Below are positions 29,457-37,344 of a stretch of 64,000 nucleotides of DNA, one piece after another. Every line of letters starts with the position of its first letter. Within the stretch, counting starts at the first letter, position 1. The notes beneath the pieces are model-generated. The model was not told the DNA's origin. It saw nothing but the letters and a program-made list of their open reading frames with translations, and did no database searches. Source of the stretch: an uncultured Opitutales bacterium (GTDB lineage: Bacteria > Verrucomicrobiota > Verrucomicrobiia > Opitutales > Seribacteraceae); contig CALSMY010000005.1 of the NCBI GenBank assembly GCA_943787575.1, positions 1-64,000 on the forward strand, in the 5' to 3' direction. A program made the position numbers and the translations under genes.

Positions 29457-30728
29457 TTGATTATGAAGCCTTTCATATATTTTATTGGACTATCCCTAGT
29501 TTTGACCTTTTCTTATGGGTTATACGAAGGAAAGGTCGGTCGTATTGATGCAAGTGCAGCTCTCAAATTATCTTATGATTCTTTAGTCTTTGGTATGCCA
29601 AGCAATGAGTTTGAAGCGGTCAAGAAATCAAAATCTTCTTTAATTAATCCAGATCGTTTGGAAAGCGAGGATGATTTTATTTTAACATTTTCACCTGCAG
29701 TTCATTTTACAAATAAGTTGGGCCTATTCAAAATTACTGGTTCTGCGGGAGTTCAAATCTCACAATATTTATTAAACGGAGATTTGAGCAATATCGTACC
29801 AACGACGTCTTTAAGTATTGATTTTGATGATACTCTTGCCCTCAAAAAAAGAATTTCCAATAACGCTAAGATTAGGTTCGAAACTACCTTTGATCTAGGG
29901 CAAAATATTGGTGCAAGTGTTTTGGAGCAAGACTTGATCTCTTACACTTATATTTCTGCTGGTCTGAATGTTCGCTACAATCATAGTTCCAAATTTGGTG
30001 TTGGTGGTGGAACTTCTTATTCCTACCGGTTTTATCAATCTGCAAATACCGATGATAGTCCCAATCTTGATTTCTCGACCTTGCCCTTAAGCTTTCGGGC
30101 ATTTTACATATACTCTGAAAAACTAGATTTTTTCACTAACTATACTTTTTCGAAATCGAAAGCACATGGTACATCTCAAAATAACCTTACTGATGCTAAC
30201 AATCATTCTATAAGTATTGGAGCCGATGGTGTTTATTCTTCGAAATTTAGTGGAAGTGTCTCACTCGGGTATAGTGTAGTTGATTATGTTTCGTCTAATC
30301 AGGCTAACCAAGATAACCTAATTACATCGGTAGCACTTACTTGGAAGCACAACTCAAAAACATCATCCAACTACTCTTTGAGTCGTGCATTCTCGCCAAC
30401 TGCTCAAGGATTCTCAACTTTTTCTACATCTCTTAGAGCAGGACTTTCACATCGATTTACAGATACTCTTACGGGCACCAGTTATTTAAGTGCGGGTATT
30501 ACAGATTACACTTATCCACAAGATTTTGATCAGAACTCTGATGAAAGCCAGGGTAAGGTAGATTCTTCATCTATGAAAACATACGGCTTCGGGTTCGGGG
30601 TTAATAAGAAAATTAACAGAACCTTCACATCTTCAGGTGGTTATGACTTCACATTAATGGATAAAGGTACAAGTGTTGGGAGTTATGGGCGCCATTTAGT
30701 GCACGCTGAAATAATGGGAAGATTTTAA
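29457..30728 (+). CDS. Outer-membrane beta-barrel protein of the exopolysaccharide locus
   Basis: A 423-residue protein starting at 29457 or at the ATG of MKPFIYFIG (29463). It has a signal peptide (about residues 1-22) and then long alternating strands with aromatic girdles (for example ISAGLNVRYNHSSKFGVGGG and GSVSLGYSVVDY) ending in HLVHAEIMGRF, where the final Phe is a barrel-assembly signal. About 18 strands are plausible. It sits directly upstream of the Wza-like gene (10-bp gap), so it probably forms or supports the outer-membrane exit for the polymer. Confidence 0.8.
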   Translation: MIMKPFIYFIGLSLVLTFSYGLYEGKVGRIDASAALKLSYDSLVFGMPSNEFEAVKKSKSSLINPDRLESEDDFILTFSPAVHFTNKLGLFKITGSAGVQISQYLLNGDLSNIVPTTSLSIDFDDTLALKKRISNNAKIRFETTFDLGQNIGASVLEQDLISYTYISAGLNVRYNHSSKFGVGGGTSYSYRFYQSANTDDSPNLDFSTLPLSFRAFYIYSEKLDFFTNYTFSKSKAHGTSQNNLTDANNHSISIGADGVYSSKFSGSVSLGYSVVDYVSSNQANQDNLITSVALTWKHNSKTSSNYSLSRAFSPTAQGFSTFSTSLRAGLSHRFTDTLTGTSYLSAGITDYTYPQDFDQNSDESQGKVDSSSMKTYGFGFGVNKKINRTFTSSGGYDFTLMDKGTSVGSYGRHLVHAEIMGRF

Positions 30729-30738
30729 TTTAGGAACA

Positions 30739-31383
30739 ATGTTTTTGGAAAAGAGACTCGTATCATTCGCATTAATATTTTTATTGTCGGGTGGGTATGT
30801 TTTGGGGCAGGGGGCCTATTTTGATGCCTCCGTGCTCAAGGACCCAACAGGTTATAAATTGAGACCTGGTGACCGAATTAGAGTTGTTATCCAAGGAGAA
30901 ACTGATTGCAGTACAGAAACTTCCCTCACTAATGAAGGAACTATTAATATGCCTTATGTTGGTGAGCTTAGGCTAATGGGTAAAAATAAGAAGGAAGCGG
31001 AGTCATCCATAGAAAGAGAGTACAAGAAAGAACTTATTTTCGCTCGTCCAAAGGCCTTGTTGAATATAACTAAATATTCGGAGCGAGTCGTTTTCCTAAC
31101 GGGTTCAGTGAATCGCAAAGGTCCTTATGTATTGCCCCCTGAGGTGGAAGCTATGAATATTGTAGAAGTTATTGCCCGGGCTGGTGGTTTTAATGACATT
31201 GCAAAGAAAAATCGAGTTTATGTTACCCGGACTTTTTTTGATGAAAGTGGTAATCCCACAAACACTAAAACTTACGAGGTGGATGTTGAAGCTTTGAGTT
31301 CTGGTGTTCGATCGGGTAACTCCTCCAGAAGGTTTTGGATTTATCCGGGTGATCGTATCGAAGTCCCCGAAAGATTGCTATAA
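30739..31383 (+). CDS. Polysaccharide export protein (Wza-like)
   Basis: A 214-residue protein with an N-terminal signal peptide (ending near VLGQG; no lipobox Cys, unlike classical Wza). It contains a Poly_export domain (YKLRPGDRIRVVIQGE, then NEGTINMPYVGELRLMGK) and a SLBB domain (VVFLTGSVNRKGPYVLP, with AGGFNDIA). It forms the periplasmic/outer-membrane channel for exopolysaccharide. It starts 10 bp after the barrel gene and ends 2 bp before the Wzc-like kinase, so the three are translationally coupled. Confidence 0.92.
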   Translation: MFLEKRLVSFALIFLLSGGYVLGQGAYFDASVLKDPTGYKLRPGDRIRVVIQGETDCSTETSLTNEGTINMPYVGELRLMGKNKKEAESSIEREYKKELIFARPKALLNITKYSERVVFLTGSVNRKGPYVLPPEVEAMNIVEVIARAGGFNDIAKKNRVYVTRTFFDESGNPTNTKTYEVDVEALSSGVRSGNSSRRFWIYPGDRIEVPERLL

Positions 31384-31385
31384 AT

Positions 31386-33674
31386 ATGGACGAGAATTAC
31401 AACAAAGTCCCTGAAGGTCCTGCTGTTCAGTCATCAGGAACTAAGATTAAAGGATTAGGAGATTTTTTACTTATTCTACGTGATCGTTGGTTGATTGCAC
31501 TTACCTTATCTTTACCCGTTGCTCTTGCTTTTATCTACATCAAGTCTCAAGGGACGGAATTATTCCGATCCAGCGCTTCTTTTCGGTTAATCCCCCCACC
31601 TGCAATTCTCAATTTACAAAAAGTTGATCGAGACCAACACGTACAAGGGCTTGTCGCTAAACATTTGGATGGTCTTAACAGTCAGGACCTTAGGCTTAAT
31701 GTAACTCAAAAAATAAAAGATAGTCCGGAATTAAAGTCAGAACTGCTCGGCCCCTTCCTTAAAGATGGCATATCTATCGATGTTGGTGCCACCATATCTT
31801 ATTCAGTATCTGTTTCTCCTCCCTCAGAAGGAAGGCCCCGTTTTACTATCAATTCGACTGCTCGTTCGGGTAGAGGTGCACAAATTATCGCAGATGTTGT
31901 CCAGTCTGAATATGAAAAGCTTCATAAAAGTAGAAAGAGTCTACAAGTTGAGAATGTAAGGAATGTTTTACAATTATTACTCGATAAAAGCTTGGCTGAG
32001 GAAGAGCGAATTTCTCAGGAGCAATCGAACTTTAAAAAAAGATATGACCTTCCCTTTTTGGAGGATGAAAAACAGGATACAGCCGCACGAAAAAGCCAAT
32101 ATTCATCTGAAGTAACTAGGTCTAAACTTGAGCAAATTCGTATTAACTCACTCCTCCGGCAAATTCTCCAAATTCAAGTACGAATAGGCTCACAATCGGA
32201 GTCATTTGCATCTCAAGACATCGATGATGATATTGCTGTGATAAAAGAATTTTTTGAAATAGATGCCATTGAATCTTACGGAGCTATTCCTTCTTTGAGA
32301 AAAACTCTTTTTGATTTGGAGCGTAAAAGGAGAGACTATAAAGAAACTGGCTCTGGGTACTTGGAAAGACATCCGAAAATGATTGAGAATGCCCGCCAAG
32401 TTCAATTGGTTAAACAAGCTTTGAATAAAGAAGTTAAATCTTCAATCGAAGATTTAAGAGACAAACATATACAGCTGAGTGCCCAAGAGAAGGAATTTGC
32501 CACGGCGATGGGTAAGGTACAGGAGGAGTCCCGTACCCTTAGTGAAATTGAAGAAAAACTACGCAATTTAGATAGACAACTCTCTGTGGTTACCAAGACA
32601 ACCGACCAAATTCATAATCGACTTAACGATGTAAGAATCGAACAAGCATTACCAAGTGAGCAAGAAGAACCTTTAAACAAAGAACAGTTTGCCTACCTGC
32701 CCGGGGCACCCTTTACTCCCGATAAAGTGAAAATTAAGAGGGATGGAATGATGCTTGGTGTGGCTATCTTTTTGATCATTCCCTTCTTGCTTGAATTTGT
32801 TGATAATCGTGTCAAATCCCCATGGGATGTAGAGGTTTTTATCGGACGTGATTTAATCGCGGGTATTCCTAAAATTTCTGAAGTTGAAGAGACTCAAAGA
32901 CCCTTAATTGTTGGAAATGATTTGGATGACGGTTTGACAGAATCCTTTCGTAGTATGTTTAGCCGGATTCAGATGAACTCGTTAAATGATTATCCTAAAA
33001 CGATCCTTGTTACTTCAGCCATTCCAAGTGAAGGAAAAAGCTTAATTTCTGCCAATCTTGCGTACAGTTGCGCCAATCATGGAAAAAAGACTGTTTTAAT
33101 CGATTTTGATTTGAGGCGTCCGGGTATTCATAAGTTTTGCAATATTGCTAATGAGAAAGGATTGCTTTCCCTCATCAACGCTGAACAAACTGACACGCAA
33201 AAACTTCAAGAATTGGCTCAAGAGACAGTAACCCAGATTCACCCAAACCTTTTTGTTTTGCCTTCGGGTGGAAGAACTAGGGCTGCTACCGAACTTTTGG
33301 AGAGTAATGGATTCGACAGAATTCACAAGGTGCTCAGAAGCTTTGCAGATGTAATTATTATTGATAGCCCACCTTTAGGATTATTTCCAGATTCCTTAGC
33401 GATGGCCCGAAAAGTAGAGGAAGTACTGTTTGTAACTCGGTATGGAAAAGTTTCCCGAAAAATAGTTAAAAGTTTATTGGAAAGCTTGGACGAGACCGGA
33501 GCCAAAATTTTGGGGGTGGTACTAAACGACCTTCCACAAAAGAAAGCTCCAGGCTATTATTACTCTGGTTATTACGGGTACGGCTACTTTAGGTACAAGT
33601 ATTACAACAAATATTATGGAAGAGAAAAAGATGAAGAACCTGCCAAAGATTCAAGCACCAAGGCAGTAAGTTAA
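31386..33674 (+). CDS. Polysaccharide biosynthesis tyrosine autokinase (Wzc-like)
   Basis: A 762-residue chain-length regulator and BY-kinase in one polypeptide. It has an N-terminal helix near residues 30-50, a long periplasmic coiled-coil domain (about 180-420), and a second helix at about 450-470. The cytoplasmic kinase has Walker A TSAIPSEGKS, Walker A' VLIDFDLRRPG and Walker B VIIIDSPP. The C-terminus is a Tyr cluster of 12 Tyr within about 22 residues, the usual autophosphorylation site. It works with the Wza-like channel. Confidence 0.95.
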   Translation: MDENYNKVPEGPAVQSSGTKIKGLGDFLLILRDRWLIALTLSLPVALAFIYIKSQGTELFRSSASFRLIPPPAILNLQKVDRDQHVQGLVAKHLDGLNSQDLRLNVTQKIKDSPELKSELLGPFLKDGISIDVGATISYSVSVSPPSEGRPRFTINSTARSGRGAQIIADVVQSEYEKLHKSRKSLQVENVRNVLQLLLDKSLAEEERISQEQSNFKKRYDLPFLEDEKQDTAARKSQYSSEVTRSKLEQIRINSLLRQILQIQVRIGSQSESFASQDIDDDIAVIKEFFEIDAIESYGAIPSLRKTLFDLERKRRDYKETGSGYLERHPKMIENARQVQLVKQALNKEVKSSIEDLRDKHIQLSAQEKEFATAMGKVQEESRTLSEIEEKLRNLDRQLSVVTKTTDQIHNRLNDVRIEQALPSEQEEPLNKEQFAYLPGAPFTPDKVKIKRDGMMLGVAIFLIIPFLLEFVDNRVKSPWDVEVFIGRDLIAGIPKISEVEETQRPLIVGNDLDDGLTESFRSMFSRIQMNSLNDYPKTILVTSAIPSEGKSLISANLAYSCANHGKKTVLIDFDLRRPGIHKFCNIANEKGLLSLINAEQTDTQKLQELAQETVTQIHPNLFVLPSGGRTRAATELLESNGFDRIHKVLRSFADVIIIDSPPLGLFPDSLAMARKVEEVLFVTRYGKVSRKIVKSLLESLDETGAKILGVVLNDLPQKKAPGYYYSGYYGYGYFRYKYYNKYYGREKDEEPAKDSSTKAVS

Positions 33675-33680
33675 GGTCTG

Positions 33681-33890
33681 ATGGCATTTAAAACATACAA
33701 AACTTGTGTGATTACACCCAAAGGTATGCGAATAAAGGGAGATGACACGAGTCTTGAGATTGCATCTATTATAGACGAAAAATCTAACCAAATGTGCAAA
33801 GATGGTTGGGAATTATTTTCTATTACTCCCTCTTTACATAGCGAAGGAGCTTTGATTAAGCTCTTACTTACTTTTGTTAAAGATAATTAA
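33681..33890 (+). CDS. DUF4177-like small protein
   Basis: A 69-residue protein with the pattern TYKTCVITPKGM, an acidic helix, then GWELFSITPS and a final strand. The WELF block is the mark of DUF4177-type proteins, small alpha-beta proteins of unknown function. It begins 6 bp after the Wzc-like gene and may be co-transcribed with it by position only. Confidence 0.6.
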   Translation: MAFKTYKTCVITPKGMRIKGDDTSLEIASIIDEKSNQMCKDGWELFSITPSLHSEGALIKLLLTFVKDN

Positions 33891-33898
33891 ATATAAGT

Positions 33899-34240
33899 TC
33901 AATACCTGTGAATATTGATTACCTCGTTATTCTTTAAAAGTAATTCCACATGGTTTCCGTTAAATTTTGTACCAAATTCTATTTTCATCCAATTTCCGTG
34001 ATTATTTTTTAAACTTGCTGAAATTTTATAATCATTTCCTATAATAGAAATCACCCTAGACAATGAGTCCCCCACTTTAATGTCATGAAAGTTAACTTTT
34101 TGAGAAGTTTTATAGAAATTGAGCTGAGCAGCATTCAAAGAAGAAATTTCTGAGGAGTATTGCTCATCTGGATTCCATCTCTTACTGCAACAAATTAAGG
34201 TAGGAAGGATTAGTATTATGATTCTGATCTTTTCTTCCAT
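33899..34240 (-). CDS. Small putative lipoprotein
   Basis: A 113-residue protein. The N-terminus has a short charged start, a hydrophobic segment and a possible lipobox PTLICC. The rest is hydrophilic, with DIKVGDSLSRVISIIGNDYKI, which resembles the core of SmpA/OmlA-type small lipoproteins (a G-x-S-x-x-x-V-x-x-x-x-G motif). No certain family. It sits convergent to the DUF4177-like gene and divergent from pssA. Confidence 0.55.
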   Translation of the reverse strand: MEEKIRIIILILPTLICCSKRWNPDEQYSSEISSLNAAQLNFYKTSQKVNFHDIKVGDSLSRVISIIGNDYKISASLKNNHGNWMKIEFGTKFNGNHVELLLKNNEVINIHRY

Positions 34241-34281
34241 AAAAAAAAACTGAATTTAATCCCCAATGTTTTCAAGACTGA

Positions 34282-35085
34282 ATGTCTCCTGACAAACCTA
34301 ATCGACTGGCTCAGAGTGAAGAGTTCTTAATTGTTCGTTTAATACCTAACATATTTACCACTGTAGGAATGTGTGTTGGTCTTACAGGTATAAGGTTTGC
34401 ACTAGAGTCGGAGTGGAAGTCTGCTGTTGTTTGCGTTTTACTTGCAGCTTTTTTCGACCTTGTGGATGGATTAAGTGCAAGAATGCTCAAGGCAACATCT
34501 AAAATCGGAGCTGAACTAGATAGTCTATCTGATGCGGTAAGCTTTGGGGTTACTCCTACCGTCATTCTATACCTTTGGATTGTTTCTATTACTAAAAGTG
34601 AAAGCAGTTATTTATTAGGATGGTATTGGGTACCATTCATTTTTTATTCATCTTGCTGCGTGCTAAGGCTTGCTCGATTTAATGTTACTAGCCGATCTCA
34701 GTCTGACTCAGAGGGAAAGCCAAATAATTACTTTACGGGAGTTCCATCACCTGCTGGTGCCATAATCCTGTTAAGCCCAATTATTTTCGAAGTAAATATG
34801 CAAAGGTTTGGAATTTCAGGAATCGAATTCTTTCGTCCGGGAGTAATATGCTTATGGGTTATGTTAGTCAGTATCCTTATGGTTTCTCGTATTCCAACCA
34901 TTTCTCTAAAAAGTATAAAATATAAAATATCGTACGGAAAAGTAATTTTTGTCCTTGTAGGGGTAATTTTGGCTGCAGCCGTTGTGGTTCGAGAACAGTG
35001 GCTATCTTTAGCATTTGCCATTCTGTTTTACTTAATTTCTATTCCTTTTTTTGCTCTTTATCTTAAAAGTAAAAAGAAAACATAA
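34282..35085 (+). CDS. pssA: CDP-diacylglycerol--serine O-phosphatidyltransferase
   Basis: A 267-residue membrane enzyme with the complete CDP-alcohol phosphotransferase motif DG-x2-AR-x8-G-x3-D-x3-D: Asp62, Gly63, Ala66, Arg67, Gly76, Asp80 and Asp84. Several membrane helices follow. It joins CDP-diacylglycerol to serine to make phosphatidylserine, the precursor of phosphatidylethanolamine. The length and the N-terminal PNIFTTVGMCVGL fit the serine-specific subfamily, though a phosphatidylglycerol-type substrate cannot be fully excluded. Confidence 0.88.
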   Translation: MSPDKPNRLAQSEEFLIVRLIPNIFTTVGMCVGLTGIRFALESEWKSAVVCVLLAAFFDLVDGLSARMLKATSKIGAELDSLSDAVSFGVTPTVILYLWIVSITKSESSYLLGWYWVPFIFYSSCCVLRLARFNVTSRSQSDSEGKPNNYFTGVPSPAGAIILLSPIIFEVNMQRFGISGIEFFRPGVICLWVMLVSILMVSRIPTISLKSIKYKISYGKVIFVLVGVILAAAVVVREQWLSLAFAILFYLISIPFFALYLKSKKKT

Positions 35086-35089
35086 TTGA

Positions 35090-35761
35090 TTAAACAACTG
35101 GTTCAAACTGCTTAATAATGCGAGTAGATCTCTCCTTTAGGGATGGGTTTAGGTCAATATCGTTAGTTGTTTCTATTCTATCTATAAAAGTTTTAATTAA
35201 CCCAGTATGGGCTTTATTAGATTTTATGGATTCAAAGTAGTCACAATAGCTACTAATTAAGGTTTTGTAGATTTTGTGATTAGATGGACTAAGGGAGTGG
35301 GCAATTTCCAGAACATTAATTCTTTTAATCCGCTCAGCAGGATCGGTAAGTAACTTTGACATTTCCCAATAAATCTCAAAGGAATCAGTTCCATATCTAA
35401 TAATTCTTTCGAGGAAATGAAGGGCGGAGAATTTATCTCCTTTTGCTTCTTTTATACGGAAAGCAGTCTCTAAAAAATCTTTATCCCTGGGCGACTTTGA
35501 TAATGCGTTTCCATTGGCATCTTCTGCATTACTAAAATCTTTTTCAACCAAGTAAGCCTTTGCTAATAGGTTATGGAGAGTTTCGGATAACCCATGGTTG
35601 TAATGAAAATCTTTGAGGAAAAGAATGGCTTTTAAAGTATCCTTTTTTTGGATCAGTGTCTCAGCAAATAAATATGCCGCTTGCTGGTTAGCGGGGTCAA
35701 GTTGGAGAGCCTTCGCCAAGTGTTTCATTGGATCAAGATCAACCTTGATGCCGCTTTTCAT
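35090..35761 (-). CDS. TPR-repeat protein (last gene of a four-gene operon)
   Basis: A 223-residue helical protein with several degenerate TPR motifs (KALQLDPANQQAAYLFAE, then LLAKAYLVEKDFSNAED and later KEAKGDKFSALHFLERI). The ATG overlaps the stop of the upstream TPR gene as ATGA, so the two are translationally coupled. It probably extends the protein-binding surface of its 524-residue neighbour. Its partner is not known. Confidence 0.75.
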   Translation of the reverse strand: MKSGIKVDLDPMKHLAKALQLDPANQQAAYLFAETLIQKKDTLKAILFLKDFHYNHGLSETLHNLLAKAYLVEKDFSNAEDANGNALSKSPRDKDFLETAFRIKEAKGDKFSALHFLERIIRYGTDSFEIYWEMSKLLTDPAERIKRINVLEIAHSLSPSNHKIYKTLISSYCDYFESIKSNKAHTGLIKTFIDRIETTNDIDLNPSLKERSTRIIKQFEPVV

Positions 35762-37332
35762 TTATTTGTGCTCTTTTTATTCACTTTAGTCTTTGCCGAA
35801 GATTTTTTAGCCTTTGCTAGAGCATATTGAGCCGATTGATTCATCAAGAGTACAGCTAATTGATAATGACCATCCGCAAAATTTGGATTGATGGTAATTG
35901 CTTTTTGTAGTGCCTCAAATGATTCAACGAATTTTTTTTGATGAGCTAGTAAAATGCCTAGCTCATAAAACGATTTGAAGTTTTTAGGGTTTATGCGAAT
36001 TGCGCTTTGAAAATGTTTTGTCGCTTCTTCAGGGTTAGGTTGCAAAATTATTGTACCATCCTTTGACATCCGTTCTCCTTTGGCTAGCAATCTACCAAAA
36101 TAATAATGACACTCATCATATTCTTTTTTGATTTCCAAAGCCGTTTCGAAATTTCTTTCAGCTAAATCGTATTCTGATGGTGTGGATGAGAGCCTAGCTA
36201 AATTAAAATAAGCTTCTGCAAAATTTTGTTCAACATCAGTTGCTTTTTGAAAGTGAATTTTGGCTTCGTTTAGATCTCCTGAGTTTTCTGCGTGAAAGGC
36301 CAATTCGTAATAAGCTTCCGCAAAGTCAGGGTCAATTTCGAGTGCCTTGTAAAAATGTTTTTTTGCAAGGCTTGGGTCTTCATCAAGGGTTAAAATCTTA
36401 GCAAGGTAGAAGTGGGCATTCGCATTTTGAGAGTCAGCTTGTAACGATAGCTTTAGGTTTTTTTCCGCATCTGCTAATCTCTCTTGATGGTAGTAAAGTT
36501 TTCCTAGGTGAAAAAGTGCTTTGGGATTGTGGGAAAAATATTTTATGGATTCATTATAATGGTGAATAGCTTTTTCCAGCTTTTTTTCTCCTTCTAAAAT
36601 CCTGGCAAATAAATAGTGGGCTTTTGAATAATCGGATGTAAGTTCAAGTGCGGAAATGAGGTGTTTTTTTGAAGCAGGTAAACTTTTTTCAGAAAATAAT
36701 ATCCTTGCTGTATTGTAGTGTGCTTTTGAGTTTTTAGGGTCGAGTTCGATAACCCGATAAAAATGTTTCTTTGCTGTTTTCCAGTCTCTCTTATCTATGG
36801 ATGAACCATCATTATTTGTAGCTTCTCCACCCAGCAGGAGTTTGCCAAGGTAGTAATGTGCGCAAGGATACTCATCTTCAATGTCGATGGCCGTCTCATA
36901 GTTTTTACGGGCATCCTCAAAGTCATCGGGGTTAGTCAATAACTTAGCTTTATTGTAGTAGGCAGGGGCAAAATTTTGATCAATTTCTGCAACTTTATCA
37001 AAATTATTTTTAGCTTCCTCGAAATCCTTAACTTCAACCAGCATTAAAGCGTAATTAAAATAGGCTTTAACAAAATTAGGATTGAGTTCCAACGCGTTTA
37101 GAAAATGTTCCCTTGCATCTTCATGCTTACTTAATCGAGTAAGTTCGATTGCAAGTTCACATTCCGCCTCTGCGTGGCTCGAATTGATTGAAACTGCCTG
37201 TTCGAAATATTCTAATGCTAAATCGTACTTATGCTCAGATTGATAAAGAACGCCCAGTTTGAAATGAGCATTAGCAAGATTTGGGTCAAGTTCGATGGCT
37301 CTTTCTAAGAGTTTTTTTGCGTTCTGTTCCAT
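35758..37332 (-). CDS. Large TPR-repeat protein
   Basis: A 524-residue protein made almost entirely of TPRs. Fourteen repeats can be counted by the W/Y-L/A-x-x-x block: AHFKLGVL, AECELAIE, AYFNYALM, AYYNKAKL, AHYYLGKL, AHYNTARI, AHYLFARI, ALFHLGKL, AHFYLAKI, AYYELAFH, AYFNLARL, CHYYFGRL, SFYELGIL and GHYQLAVL. Two repeats carry longer insertions with Asn/Asp-rich text (for example around KDGTIIL). There is no signal peptide, so it is probably a cytoplasmic scaffold. It is coupled to the 223-residue TPR gene and lies 12 bp after the cyclase. Confidence 0.88.
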   Translation of the reverse strand: MEQNAKKLLERAIELDPNLANAHFKLGVLYQSEHKYDLALEYFEQAVSINSSHAEAECELAIELTRLSKHEDAREHFLNALELNPNFVKAYFNYALMLVEVKDFEEAKNNFDKVAEIDQNFAPAYYNKAKLLTNPDDFEDARKNYETAIDIEDEYPCAHYYLGKLLLGGEATNNDGSSIDKRDWKTAKKHFYRVIELDPKNSKAHYNTARILFSEKSLPASKKHLISALELTSDYSKAHYLFARILEGEKKLEKAIHHYNESIKYFSHNPKALFHLGKLYYHQERLADAEKNLKLSLQADSQNANAHFYLAKILTLDEDPSLAKKHFYKALEIDPDFAEAYYELAFHAENSGDLNEAKIHFQKATDVEQNFAEAYFNLARLSSTPSEYDLAERNFETALEIKKEYDECHYYFGRLLAKGERMSKDGTIILQPNPEEATKHFQSAIRINPKNFKSFYELGILLAHQKKFVESFEALQKAITINPNFADGHYQLAVLLMNQSAQYALAKAKKSSAKTKVNKKSTNK

Positions 37333-37344
37333 GGAATGAAGCCC

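Noticed and set aside
33550-33640. Tyr-rich low-complexity end of the Wzc-like gene as a frame error
   Set aside because: Tyr clusters are the normal autophosphorylation tail of this kinase family.
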